Source: Meira nashicola (taxonomy: Eukaryota > Basidiomycota > Exobasidiomycetes > Exobasidiales > Brachybasidiaceae). Taken from it: a stretch of 64,000 bases of DNA. The stretch is taken from assembly GCA_001600355.1 (NCBI GenBank), contig BCJU01000004.1, positions 1,364,001-1,428,000 of the forward strand, given 5' to 3'. Below the pieces are notes generated by a model. The model had not been told where the DNA came from. It made no database searches and worked only from the letters and a program-made list of their open reading frames with translations. The position numbers and the translations under genes are program-made. Shown here one piece after another: positions 10,151-19,946 of the stretch; position 1 is the first letter of the stretch; each line of letters starts with the position of its first letter.

Positions 10151-11074
10151 TTAATTTGTTGCAGCGATTTCAACCTTTCGAGAAGCTACATCGATAGCCT
10201 CTTTGACGTAATCGGCAAAGGAGACCATGCAAATCGTTTGCCAAATACCCAAAGCGATACGAGGTTGAACACCACGGTACAAACCCTTGATTCCGCTTTC
10301 CTTGTAAATGTATGATAGTGTGTTTCCGATTGTTAATTTAGCTGGTCTCTTTGATCCAGGTTCAGATTTTGCCATCGATTGCATTTCTACACGAATGACT
10401 TCAATAGGTTGATTCCAGCATCCTAAAGCACCACCAATTGAACTGCATGCGATTCTCTCGATTGGACTTAATTTATCCTTTTCACTTTTTCCACTTAAAG
10501 AACGAATTGGTTGTTCAGCCAAACGTGCGATACCAATTCTGCTTCCCCAATTTGTGCATTGTCGAACTGCTACTGCATTAACACCTTTGTTAATACCTGC
10601 AATACCTTCACGACGGTAAATATCAGCAAAGACTGCCCATGTACTTGGAGGTGTAACACCGGCAGCGGCTTGTTTATGACGTGTAATTTCGGCCGTTTTC
10701 ATACATGTACAGAATCCCATAGTTGCATATGCTTGTGCGATACCACCTCCCATTCCTCCTAAAAGACCCGCTGCACCAGGGCTTACACCTGCTACTTTTG
10801 CTTTTTTCTCAATTTCAGAAGCTGTGAACATCAAAACGGCACCTTTTGTTGATGCTTCAATCCATGCCCAAGGGATCAAACCTTGATAAAATCCAAACAC
10901 TCCTCCTCTTGACCAAACTGTTCTGAGTGCATCTCCCATTCCTTGTGTACGATTAGAAGCCATTTGTGTTTTTACCACTTCTAGAGGCTGTCCAAGTGTG
11001 GTGACTTCGAACATATTCATCACTGCACCAACACCGATGTTGGACCAAGAGAAACCTTTTTGTTGTGGAGCCAT
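10151..11074 (-). CDS. YHM2: Mitochondrial citrate/oxoglutarate carrier Yhm2
   Basis: This encodes 307 aa, a normal length for a mitochondrial carrier (about 300). Three carrier repeats are visible. The signature motifs PLEVVKTQM (repeat 1) and PIEVIRVEM (repeat 3) are clear, and the second repeat carries the Yhm2-specific CTCMKTAEITRHK. Long blocks such as LIPWAWIEASTKGAVL, INKGVNAVAVRQ and GLYRGVQPRIALGIWQT identify Yhm2 rather than a generic carrier. It exchanges citrate for oxoglutarate across the inner membrane, supplying cytosolic NADPH. In yeast it was also described as binding mtDNA. It is intronless. Confidence 0.92.
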   Translation of the reverse strand: MAPQQKGFSWSNIGVGAVMNMFEVTTLGQPLEVVKTQMASNRTQGMGDALRTVWSRGGVFGFYQGLIPWAWIEASTKGAVLMFTASEIEKKAKVAGVSPGAAGLLGGMGGGIAQAYATMGFCTCMKTAEITRHKQAAAGVTPPSTWAVFADIYRREGIAGINKGVNAVAVRQCTNWGSRIGIARLAEQPIRSLSGKSEKDKLSPIERIACSSIGGALGCWNQPIEVIRVEMQSMAKSEPGSKRPAKLTIGNTLSYIYKESGIKGLYRGVQPRIALGIWQTICMVSFADYVKEAIDVASRKVEIAATN

Positions 11075-11951
11075 TTTGAATTAATTTGAAGGTGATGAGG
11101 TATACTAAGAGATGATCTTCAATCGATACTTTTGATGACAATGCAACTTCTGATCAGGAACAAAAGCGAGAATTGCAAATTAAACTCAGATGCCAATGAA
11201 AGAAGAAAGGATAGAATTTATCAATTTTGGCTTTTCTGGGCTTAGCGTCTGTGCATGCATTTCAATTCAATTTACGAGCGAAACTTAGGCTGTCCCAACA
11301 CTGAAAATCAAACAATCACATCTCATATATTACACAGGCTACGCGTCTCCTTCTACATACATATGTACATGCACTGAGGTGGGGTAGTCTAAATATTGGG
11401 CCAAATTAGCAGTGTCTGAAAAGTGTTGGCAATCTTGAGACGCGACTTAAGTTTTCTAAAATAAATCTTCTTGATTGGGGGAGTAAGAAATTTAGGAATG
11501 AAACGCTGTTGAGCCACCCCAGCAGAATGATGCTTATTTGACTTCTTAAAGCAATCTCGTATGCAGAGAGCTTATATAATCTTTCTACCCTGAACTGCAT
11601 TAATTCGAAACATCATCATCTTTAAATTTCATTGAATTGTTGTTCGTGATCATGATGGGGCTACAAGTCGCACTGAAAGAAGAGAAAGAAGGGAAAAGAG
11701 AAAAGATTCTTTAAAAGGAAATTTAATTGTTGATGCTTGATGGAGAAATTGAAAAACTCTATTATTGTCGTATTGTGAGTAGATATACCGAAACTTGATG
11801 AAAGATTAGAAGAAAAACAGTAAAGAGCTAAAGAGAAGCATGTGAGCAAAATGAGCCTTAGTTGATGTGAAACCTTTGACTGCAATGCAAGTAAAAAGAA
11901 GTAATCTATGCGGCAGTCTGGAGATTTAATCTTGCCGATAAATTTGCGTTT
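11075..11951. other. Intergenic region between YHM2 and the Pumilio gene
   Basis: 877 nt between two minus-strand genes: YHM2 promoter to the left, Pumilio 3' region to the right. It contains TGCATGCA (11252-11259), an MluI-type ACGCGT (11341-11346) and TACATATGTA (11358-11367) within about 115 nt. No convincing gene; the short minus-strand frames at 11406-11600 and 11661-11885 have no coding character. Confidence 0.45.
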
Positions 11952-14900
11952 TCATTGAAAAGACGGCAAGCCAACGTTTGAGTGGGGAGGAATGTTTGTC
12001 ATTGTTGCAGCATTGTTGCGGATCGTTGTGGTATCTAGCAAACGCTCAATTGCAGACAAATGTTTGGTGTATACACTTGTGGACCGTTTCAAATTGTTCA
12101 AAACAGGTTTGATTAACATAACAAGCTTTTGCTTTTGCTGTCCTTCAGCAAGTTCAAGGAATCTTTGCAAGACATAATTTCCATATTGATCTCGCATCAT
12201 CACAATAGCAGCGATCGGCCTTTCTGCTGGCGATGTGGCTTGATCAGGAATGGGAAATGGCAAAGCGGTAGCCGATGAGGGAATGGCAGAATGAACAGCA
12301 CTCTGTCGCGACGAACCGGTACCTTCCGTTTGCGATTGCAGTTCGGAAGCAGGAACTTCTAGCATAATCTCTTCGATGAAAAGATAGCGATCTTCCTCAC
12401 TTGCAGCTGCAATAATAGATTCAACAACATTGCTGGCAAATTTGTGTCTTGACAAACGTAAAATATTCCCTTTTGCCAATCGAATGATTCGATCCTTTTC
12501 ACTCCTGCCAGCTTTATCAAGTATCCATTGTATGACGTAATTGCCATATTGATCTCGCATCAAACGATCTGCATCCTCGAGCAATTCTTCCAACAACGGT
12601 CTGCTTTGAGCTTGATCGCAGAATTCAAAAATGCGTTGTAACACCCTACAGCTATAGCAATGGGCAGCAAGGCTGTAGACATTCCCACGGAAAGCTTGCG
12701 GGATATAGTCGATCTGACTGGTAGGCGTAACTTGTTCCAAGATCTTTTGAACCACATGATTCGCATTTTGATCACGTACACAGGAGATGATGTGGTCTCT
12801 TAATTCATCCGCAATATTCAATTTTTCTTCCGGCTCAACGTAATCCAAAGCACGTTGAACGACTCGGCATCCATATGTGCTGAGCGATAAAGAATGAATT
12901 TGGCCTCGCATGCTCTCGACTAATTTGCTACGCATTTCATCAGTTCCATTTTCGATCAATTTTTGAATGACGTAATTACCAAAAACGTCTGTCATCAAGG
13001 CATTCGATTTAGGAAAAATTTCATCAAAGATCAATTGCAAATCTTCGTGAGAGGCAGAAACCAACTTTTCTTGTATAAATCTACTACCGTGCTGATCGCT
13101 GCTAAACTCTACCACTGCTCCAATTACGTCATGCAGTTCAAACTTTTTGTTTCTATTTTGCCGTGTCCTGAACTCTTCAAGCAATGGCGATCGTGCTACA
13201 TTTTCGGACATGTGCATTCGGCTGAAAGAAGAACCAAAAGACATGGAAGATGGCGTACGAGAATGCATTCCTCTCGATGAAGGTGGCGTAGGACGCACAA
13301 ACATCGGTGGAGAGCTTGGCATAAATGGAAGTGAGGGTGACATCGCATTTCCATACGGGTTTGAAATCATTCTACGATGCATATTTGTCGCTTGCGACCA
13401 ATTTGGCGATTGACCACCGACATTTGTAAAGCCATGTACGAAATTTTGTCCAACAGGCGATGTGGGAGAAGCGGCCCACATCGGTGGTTTTTGACCGAAT
13501 TGTTGAGGGCTTGATGCTCCAAATGACCCCTGCGAAATGTGTGAGCTCCTACGCTGATGGCGATCAGAGCTGAATGGCATACCAGAAGCTAGAGGTGGCG
13601 ATGTATTTGGATTGTACATCACTTGCGCTCCAGGGACAGCATTCATTCCGCCCATCAGATAAGGCATCGTGGTACTTGCACCTGTTTGACCTTGATCGCC
13701 TCCACCGATCACACCACTCGTAGACATGGAATAAGGAGGCCTTACCATCATTCCAGGAGGACCAGCGTTGTAGCCATACATGTATGATGCTGAGTCAATC
13801 TGCGGCATTTGTCCAGGAGCGAGATTGGGTGGCAAAAATGTTGGGCTTTGTGGCACAGAGCCTGAAGGAATTGATGGAGGACCACTTGGCATACCATAAG
13901 GCACATAAGGATCAGGAGGTGTTGCACCCAAGGGAGATGATGAATCGGCCTGGTGAATGCCTGCACCTGAATTTTGCGATAATGGAGAAGAGAATGATCC
14001 TTGGCTAAGTGGTAATTGATGCGTAGAATAGCCTGCAGCAGGGTATTGCTGAATTGGCTGAGCAAATGCAAATGGTTGTGGCGGTGGAAAAGGCATTCGT
14101 ATGGCTGGCTGCTCAGCTTGTTGCATTTGTCCAATCCCTCCTTGCATCGGTTGATGGTATTGCTGTTGGTATTGTAAGAATGCCTCTTGAGAATGTTCGG
14201 GCGCATTCATTGTGGTCAAAGAAGAGGGATCAGGTGCCTGTAATCCTTCTCCTCCAGATTGGCCTTGATGGTTGAATTGACGTTGTAAGTGGTCCTCACT
14301 TAATTGTTCATTCCCTTCGATATTCAGGCTTGTGCCGATTCCGGAATTGGATCGGCTCATCCGTTCAGCAGAGATATTTGTATGGGAAATTGAGGGTGGT
14401 GTTGCCTGTGTTTCGGCTCCGTGTACGTTTAATCTTGCACGGTTTTCATGTGTAATATCTTGTATTGGTAAATGCTGAGCCCTTTGTGTCAAGTCGTCCA
14501 TTGGTTTTGTCTGTTTGATCAGATGAACGTGCACATGTAATTTTTCAAAAAGGATGACGGTGTAGAAATGAGAAGGAACAAAGTTGATTCGATTGAAAGG
14601 AACCAAAATAGCGGCATTATTCCCATTCCAGATTGAATGATACACGAATGACCAAATGGATTGAATCAATTTCGTTTATTGGAAATTGGGGCGTAAGAGC
14701 GTGAAAATGTGCAAATGCAGGTATGAAAGGAAAATGCGATTCATAGTGTCATTTGAACGGCGGCGGCGGCGAATATTCGTTTTCGGCATACACGGAAGAT
14801 GAACGTCATTGGCGTAAATTGAAGGAAGATGAAAAAAAGGAAAGGAAAGGAAAAGTCAGTAATATTGTAATGGTAAATAAAGCGCATATACGCTTGTTTT

Positions 14901-15614
14901 CTATCATCTGCTTGTTTTGATGATGAATTGCTGTTCAATGTCGGGGCTTTATGCAAATTTTCATTCATGGCAAAGATAGTATTTCCACGGCAATGTCCCT
15001 TTGTTCGTTCTTGACAATTTTGCTGAGCAATTTCAGCAATTTCAAACCAAAGAAAGACTCCGAAACGCCATTCTCATTTATCCCTTTTCTGTCAGCAATT
15101 CTCACGTACTCACACTTCCATTCCGTGTAGCGCTTTCCAACGTAACAGTCGCGCCCGTCCAAGAACGGTTCGGCAACGATTCCAATCCGACACCATTTTT
15201 GCTTTTTGGATAGGAAATTGAATCGGGATGCTCTATTTTGGACGAATGTGCATTTGATCTGTCAAATGCAGACGGACTTGCAGTCATTGCCCTGTTTCCG
15301 GCTATCGACATTGGATCATCCAAAGGTCCATCTCCGGGCGTATTCAACGGACTCGCTGTCGTCGTTTCCGCTCCTAAGGTATTTGCATCAATACTTCCAC
15401 TTATACTACGCATACTTTGTGGTCTAGTGCTTGGTAATGATGATTCACGCGAAGCGGGCGCATTGGAAGAAGCACTTCTGGTTAATTTGGTGAAATTTGG
15501 AATTGGACTTAGTCCGCCTCCGATTACCNCCCCGCCATTTCGATTTGTCATGATTGGAATTAGTGGATTGAATTTAGACTCCATTTCATCGATAGAGACC
15601 TTTGGATTTTGCAT
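11952..15614 (-). CDS. Pumilio/PUF family RNA-binding protein (two-exon model)
   Basis: The main exon (11952-14510) is certain and carries ATG 14501 (MDDLTQRAQHLP). It has a Gln/Pro/Ser/Met-rich region of about 430 residues and then a C-terminal PUM homology domain with eight repeats. The base-contact triplets in repeats 1-8 read SR/Q, NY/Q, CR/Q, NH/Q, CR/Q, NY/Q, SN/E, NY/Q (SRFIQ, NYVIQ, CRVVQ, NHVVQ, CRVLQ, NYVIQ, SNVVE, NYVLQ). These are the same as in human PUM1, predicting UGUANAUA binding in mRNA 3' UTRs. A low-complexity insert of about 45 aa separates repeats 7 and 8. A proposed first exon (15114-15614, start MQNPKVSIDEME) ends in-frame at AGT|GTGAGT and joins an AAACAG|ACA acceptor, both phase 0. 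That gives 1019 aa with a 603-nt intron (14511-15113). Base 15529 is an N. The second exon is 0.93 sure, the first about 0.5. Confidence 0.8.
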
Positions 15615-16839
15615 AGCAGAACTTTATCCTGTCGCTTTTTTTCTGAGTTTGATTTTATGTTTGATCGGATTTTGAACCGAATTGTTCCAAAGCACCAAAA
15701 TCTTTCGGGCCGTAGTCTTCAATTGCAAAGTACGTTCAACAATTGCTAGACAATGTTCTAAAGAATCGGATTCTAGAAGATTGCAATGCAATGCATTCCT
15801 ACAGCTATGACGCTGCGATTTATCACTTCAAACCTGGCATGGATTCAAGATGGAGAAAGTATAAAAGGATCTTGATGAAATCTATTTGGTTTAGACGTTT
15901 AGGAGATGGAGGAAGGTATCATCAATCACAATCACGATTGCATCTTTGATGGCGAAATGGAGCAAAATGGGTAGCACGGACATGTAACTTTATCCAGATC
16001 CCTTTGTATTTTTGGGCACCTCAGCAGCATCGGCATTTAAACGCACTGCAATCTAATGCATAGACCTGCATCTTGCCAAAATCACAATCACGATCCCGAA
16101 TTTTGTCGCTTTGGCAAACTTCTTTTGGCCAGGGTGTAAAAATGTCGAGCTCTAGCGCCTGCCCTCTTCTTCCCTTAAATTTGTGCCCTACGATAATTTA
16201 CGTTTGTACAGTGCATGCATTCGATGCTCAGCTTTGAAAATACACACTATCTTGGCGTACGCAGGGAGCAGCACTTTTGCAACGATAGTTTGCCTAGCGT
16301 AAATTATGCTTTGGATTTTTGAAACGTTCCAGTGCTTATATAACAATGTATGGGATTCGCTCGTGAAATGGTGAAAGATGACGAGACTTTGATAGCTGAT
16401 TCTCTCTTCTACATTGATATCAAAGGTAAAATTGTGGCAAGAAATCAGAGCAAAGTGAAAGGTTAACAAATATCCTATCATTTAATTGACCATGCGTTTC
16501 AGAAAATGATATTAAAGTCACTTTTTTATATAAAGGCCGATTTTCATCATATGTATGTCTTCAGTCATTGCAATCGTCGTCATTATCATATTCCAATAAG
16601 ATGAACCTTAAAGTTCAACGAAATTGAAGATGTACCGAAGGAAAAGTCAAATAAAATTGAATAATGCCCTTTGTACGTAAGTGCTCTTTGTACGTAAGAG
16701 AATGGATGAATGCATGATACGCGTTTTGTAGACTAGACTATTTAATGAAAATAACACAAGAACAACACTTGCTGAGTTGCATGCACTTTACGCGTAAAAT
16801 TTTACAGTCAGTACTGTTTGAATTCAAATCATCATCATC
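15615..16839. promoter_or_regulatory. Long divergent promoter between the Pumilio gene and TOP3
   Basis: About 1.2 kb without coding signal. It holds TGCATGCA at 16212-16219 and 16778-16785, a TATATAAAG at 16527-16535, and a 13-bp direct repeat CTTTGTACGTAAG at 16669-16681 and 16686-16698. The two ACGCGT boxes are listed separately. The short frames at 15743-15949 (+) and 16188-16481 (-) look random. Confidence 0.5.
16719..16795 (+). promoter_or_regulatory. Two MluI cell-cycle boxes (ACGCGT) upstream of TOP3
   Basis: ACGCGT occurs at 16719-16724 and 16790-16795, that is 160 and 89 nt before the TOP3 ATG. The second is the centre of a 12-bp palindrome TTTACGCGTAAA (16787-16798). ACGCGT is the binding site of the MBF factor (Mbp1/Swi6, Cdc10/Res), which drives G1/S expression of replication and repair genes in yeasts. 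A role at TOP3 is inferred. Confidence 0.45.
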
Positions 16840-16924
16840 ATGTTGAACATCGCATTCGTCAGCCATGGAAGTGAAGCGCAAAAATGAGGATCTTGTGTGT
16901 TGCAGAAAAACCCTCGATCGCTAA
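16840..16924 (+). promoter_or_regulatory. Two upstream ORFs touching the TOP3 start
   Basis: uORF1 (16840-16887, 15 codons) ends in a TGA that overlaps the TOP3 start as ATGA. uORF2 (16865-16924, 19 codons plus stop) begins in a strong context (GCCATGG) and runs out of frame through the TOP3 start. If the transcript begins upstream of 16840, both would be translated first and would lower or regulate TOP3 synthesis. If it begins after 16865 they are irrelevant. Confidence 0.45.
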
Positions 16925-19646
16925 TTCGATCACAGGTATTCTTTCTTGTGGAGGTCAAGTAAATAGACAGAATGGAAAGGATAAATATTGTAAAAACAAT
17001 CACTTTCAATATCGATTGCCGCCCAACCATACAATCAAAATTAATGCAAGACCAATCTCACCTGGCTACATTGATGTCACGGTAACCAGTGTTCGTGGTC
17101 ATGTGATGTCATGTGATTTTGGGGAACAGTACAAGGGATGGCGTTCTTGCCAACCTTCTGATCTCTTCAAAGCTCCAATTCAAATTACTGTATCAGATGA
17201 TGCAAAGCAAATTGCCACAAATCTTCGACAACAAACGAGCGGTGCAGATTTGCTGATGATATGGACAGATTGCGATCGAGAAGGAGAGCATATAGGGTCA
17301 GAAATCGTCAAGATTTGTACAATCGTCAAAAAAACCTTACCAGTTCTACGGGCCAAGTTTAGTGCAATCATTGCCGAACAAATTCATCGAGCTATGCAAC
17401 ATCCTGTCGAACTGGATTGGAACGCTGTTGCTGCGGTCGACTGTAGACAAGAGTTGGATCTCCGCTTAGGTGTTGCATTTACACGTCTTCAAACAATTAG
17501 GCTTCAGAACAAATTTTCCGAGCTTGAAAAACTTGTGATCAGTTATGGACCTTGTCAATTTCCAACTTTGGGCTTTGTGGTAGAGCAATATTGTAAAGTG
17601 ATGGAATTCGTTCCGGAACCTTTTTGGTATATTGCTGTGATGAAAAAACGAGATAATGTGGAAGTGGATTTCCGTTGGTCGAGAAATCATCTCTTCAAAG
17701 AAGAAGATGTAATTGTGATCTTTCAAAGATGCTTAAATAATCCAGAAGCAACAGTCTCAAAAGTAACGACAAAAGATACTCGCAAGTTCAAACCACATCC
17801 GCTAACAACGGTAGAGCTCCAAAAAGCCGGTGGAAGACTATTGCGAATGGCTCCCAAAAAAGTTCTCGATATCGCCGAAAAATTATATCAAAGAGGAATA
17901 CTCTCTTATCCTCGTACAGAAACAGATCAGTATGACCCTGCGTTCGATTTCAATACCTATATTGATAAGCAGAAGCATCATCCGGATTGGGGTACCTTTG
18001 CTTCCAATCTTGTAAATGATCCAAGATGTTTTGAAAAACCGGTAAACGGCAAGAAGAACGACAAAGCACATCCTCCAATTCATCCTACCAAGCCTGCAAT
18101 TGACTTGAGCGGAGATGAGAAAAAGGTATACAAATTCGTCACACGAAGATTTTTAGCCAGCTGTAGCAAGCATGCTGTTGGCAAGCAAACCAATATTGAC
18201 CTTAACATTGCTGCTGAAACTTTTTCAACAAATGGAATTATTGTTTTAGAGAGAAATTACCTTGACGTTTACCCTTATGACAATTGGGGTGGTCCGGCTT
18301 TACCAGAATTTCGTCAAGGAGAACGCTTTATGCCTGACAAGATCGAGAAGAAAGAGGGAGAGACATCAAGACCAAAATTGTTAACCGAAGCTGATTTGGT
18401 TTCATTGATGGATAAGAACGGGATCGGAACGGACGCAACAATTGCTGAACATATCCAAAAAATCATCGATCGACAATATGTCATGCTCATGCCAGAGGGT
18501 CAAATCAAATATCTCGTTCCTTCAACTCTTGGTATGGGATTGGTGTCCGGATATAACAAGATCCTTGATCGAGACGAAAAGAGCTTGTGTAAGCCCAAGC
18601 TGAGAAGGGAGACGGAGGAGAATATGGAATTGATTTGTGAGGGAACAAAGACAAAAGAAGAAATTGTACGCGAGAGCCTGGATGAATATTTCGAAGTATT
18701 TCAAGATGTTCAAACTCATTTCAAAAAGCTTGAAGATAGTATGGACAATTATCTTCGAGGGCCCTCGAATGAATCTGTATTAACGGAAGAACCTCGTTTT
18801 TCGGAAGTCCAAGCCAGACCTGAGCAGGAGCGTAGAAGTGAAGCCTTTGATACAAATGCTTCGAATGCAAGACAGCCAAATAGCCAAACGAATGGTATCG
18901 AAGTAATAGATCTGGACGACGACGATGACATAGATGACGATCTGCTTTTAGAAGCATCTAATATAGCAGAGAGCCGACAACAAGCACGTCCTGCTTTACC
19001 CGAATATCACCGTCAACCCGAGCACCTATCAGGAATCGGAAGATCGAATGGAACACGAGCTGTGCTTAATGATGTGACGGATCAGGATACGGAGAATAAA
19101 ATCCTCTGCCGTTGCAACCAAGAAGCAAAACAAAAGGTTGTGATCAAAGATGGCCCAAACAAAGGTAGACCCTTTTGGTCTTGTGCAAAAATGCAAGATG
19201 ATGCTGAGAATTGTCAATTCTTCCAATTTGCGGATCAGAATTCTGTTGAGAACGGCTCTTATATCGGTGGAAGCGGAAGTCCACATAGATGTATGTGTGG
19301 CTTGGAAGCCAAACAGCTAACAGTGACAAAAGACGGACCAAACAAAGGTCGAAGATTCTTGTCTTGTCCCAATGTAAACAGATCGGCCAAGTGTGATTAT
19401 TTTGAATGGGATGAAGACGAAGGAAGACTTGCGAGGAACGATAATTCCAATGGTCAATCTTGCTTCAATTGCGGTCAATCGGGACATTGGTCAGCACAAT
19501 GTCCACAGAATAAAAAGAGGGGTAATTCCGATCACGGTGGATCAAGATTGTCAAAGAGAGCAACAAATAATACTTCAGCAAAGGGAAATTGTTATCATTG
19601 TGGGGAGGAAGGACATTGGAGCAGTGATTGCCCCTCGAGACGGTAA
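16884..19646 (+). CDS. TOP3: DNA topoisomerase III (type IA)
   Basis: This encodes 920 aa, intronless. The Toprim domain opens at the start (MRILCVAEKPSIANS) and carries the acidic triad DCDREGEHIG at about residue 127. The catalytic tyrosine is Tyr342 in RGILSYPRTETDQY. After the IA core (to about residue 620) comes an acidic linker with DDDDD. The tail then has two GRF zinc fingers (about 740-785 and 803-845, each with DGPNKGR) and two CCHC knuckles (CFNCGQSGHWSAQC at about 859, CYHCGEEGHWSSDC at about 902). This tail resembles animal TOP3A rather than the short yeast Top3. The enzyme dissolves recombination intermediates with the RecQ helicase Sgs1/BLM and Rmi1. The start matches the family exactly. 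Confidence 0.95.
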   Translation: MRILCVAEKPSIANSITGILSCGGQVNRQNGKDKYCKNNHFQYRLPPNHTIKINARPISPGYIDVTVTSVRGHVMSCDFGEQYKGWRSCQPSDLFKAPIQITVSDDAKQIATNLRQQTSGADLLMIWTDCDREGEHIGSEIVKICTIVKKTLPVLRAKFSAIIAEQIHRAMQHPVELDWNAVAAVDCRQELDLRLGVAFTRLQTIRLQNKFSELEKLVISYGPCQFPTLGFVVEQYCKVMEFVPEPFWYIAVMKKRDNVEVDFRWSRNHLFKEEDVIVIFQRCLNNPEATVSKVTTKDTRKFKPHPLTTVELQKAGGRLLRMAPKKVLDIAEKLYQRGILSYPRTETDQYDPAFDFNTYIDKQKHHPDWGTFASNLVNDPRCFEKPVNGKKNDKAHPPIHPTKPAIDLSGDEKKVYKFVTRRFLASCSKHAVGKQTNIDLNIAAETFSTNGIIVLERNYLDVYPYDNWGGPALPEFRQGERFMPDKIEKKEGETSRPKLLTEADLVSLMDKNGIGTDATIAEHIQKIIDRQYVMLMPEGQIKYLVPSTLGMGLVSGYNKILDRDEKSLCKPKLRRETEENMELICEGTKTKEEIVRESLDEYFEVFQDVQTHFKKLEDSMDNYLRGPSNESVLTEEPRFSEVQARPEQERRSEAFDTNASNARQPNSQTNGIEVIDLDDDDDIDDDLLLEASNIAESRQQARPALPEYHRQPEHLSGIGRSNGTRAVLNDVTDQDTENKILCRCNQEAKQKVVIKDGPNKGRPFWSCAKMQDDAENCQFFQFADQNSVENGSYIGGSGSPHRCMCGLEAKQLTVTKDGPNKGRRFLSCPNVNRSAKCDYFEWDEDEGRLARNDNSNGQSCFNCGQSGHWSAQCPQNKKRGNSDHGGSRLSKRATNNTSAKGNCYHCGEEGHWSSDCPSRR

Positions 19647-19946
19647 GCAAAGATGTATTTTAAGAATAACAACCTCGATTGTACTTTTTGAACTCCTAAT
19701 AAGTTTTTCTCATTTGTGCTGTAATCCTACCAACATTCTATCATATCAATATATTCTAACACTAGCAGATGAACATTTGATATCTATAATAAATAAAAGC
19801 GACTTTTAAGCAGTATACAATATAATCCTTGAGGAAATCCAGAGGAAATAAAATAGTTCAAAAATAGTTCAAAAATAGAAAGGTGGCTCGGCTGATAGGA
19901 GGATCATTTGAGACATTCTCCTTTGGCAAAATCCCTTCTCAGGACT
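19647..19946. other. Convergent 3' region TOP3 / bHLH gene
   Basis: 300 nt between two convergent stops. AT-rich, with AATAAA-like signals (AATAAATAAAAG near 19788; GGAAATAAAATAG near 19850) usable as polyadenylation elements. No other feature seen. Confidence 0.5.

Noticed and set aside
15238..15675. 145-codon + frame opposite the Pumilio first exon
   Set aside because: Hydrophobic reverse-strand shadow of a Ser/Pro-rich frame; no coding support.
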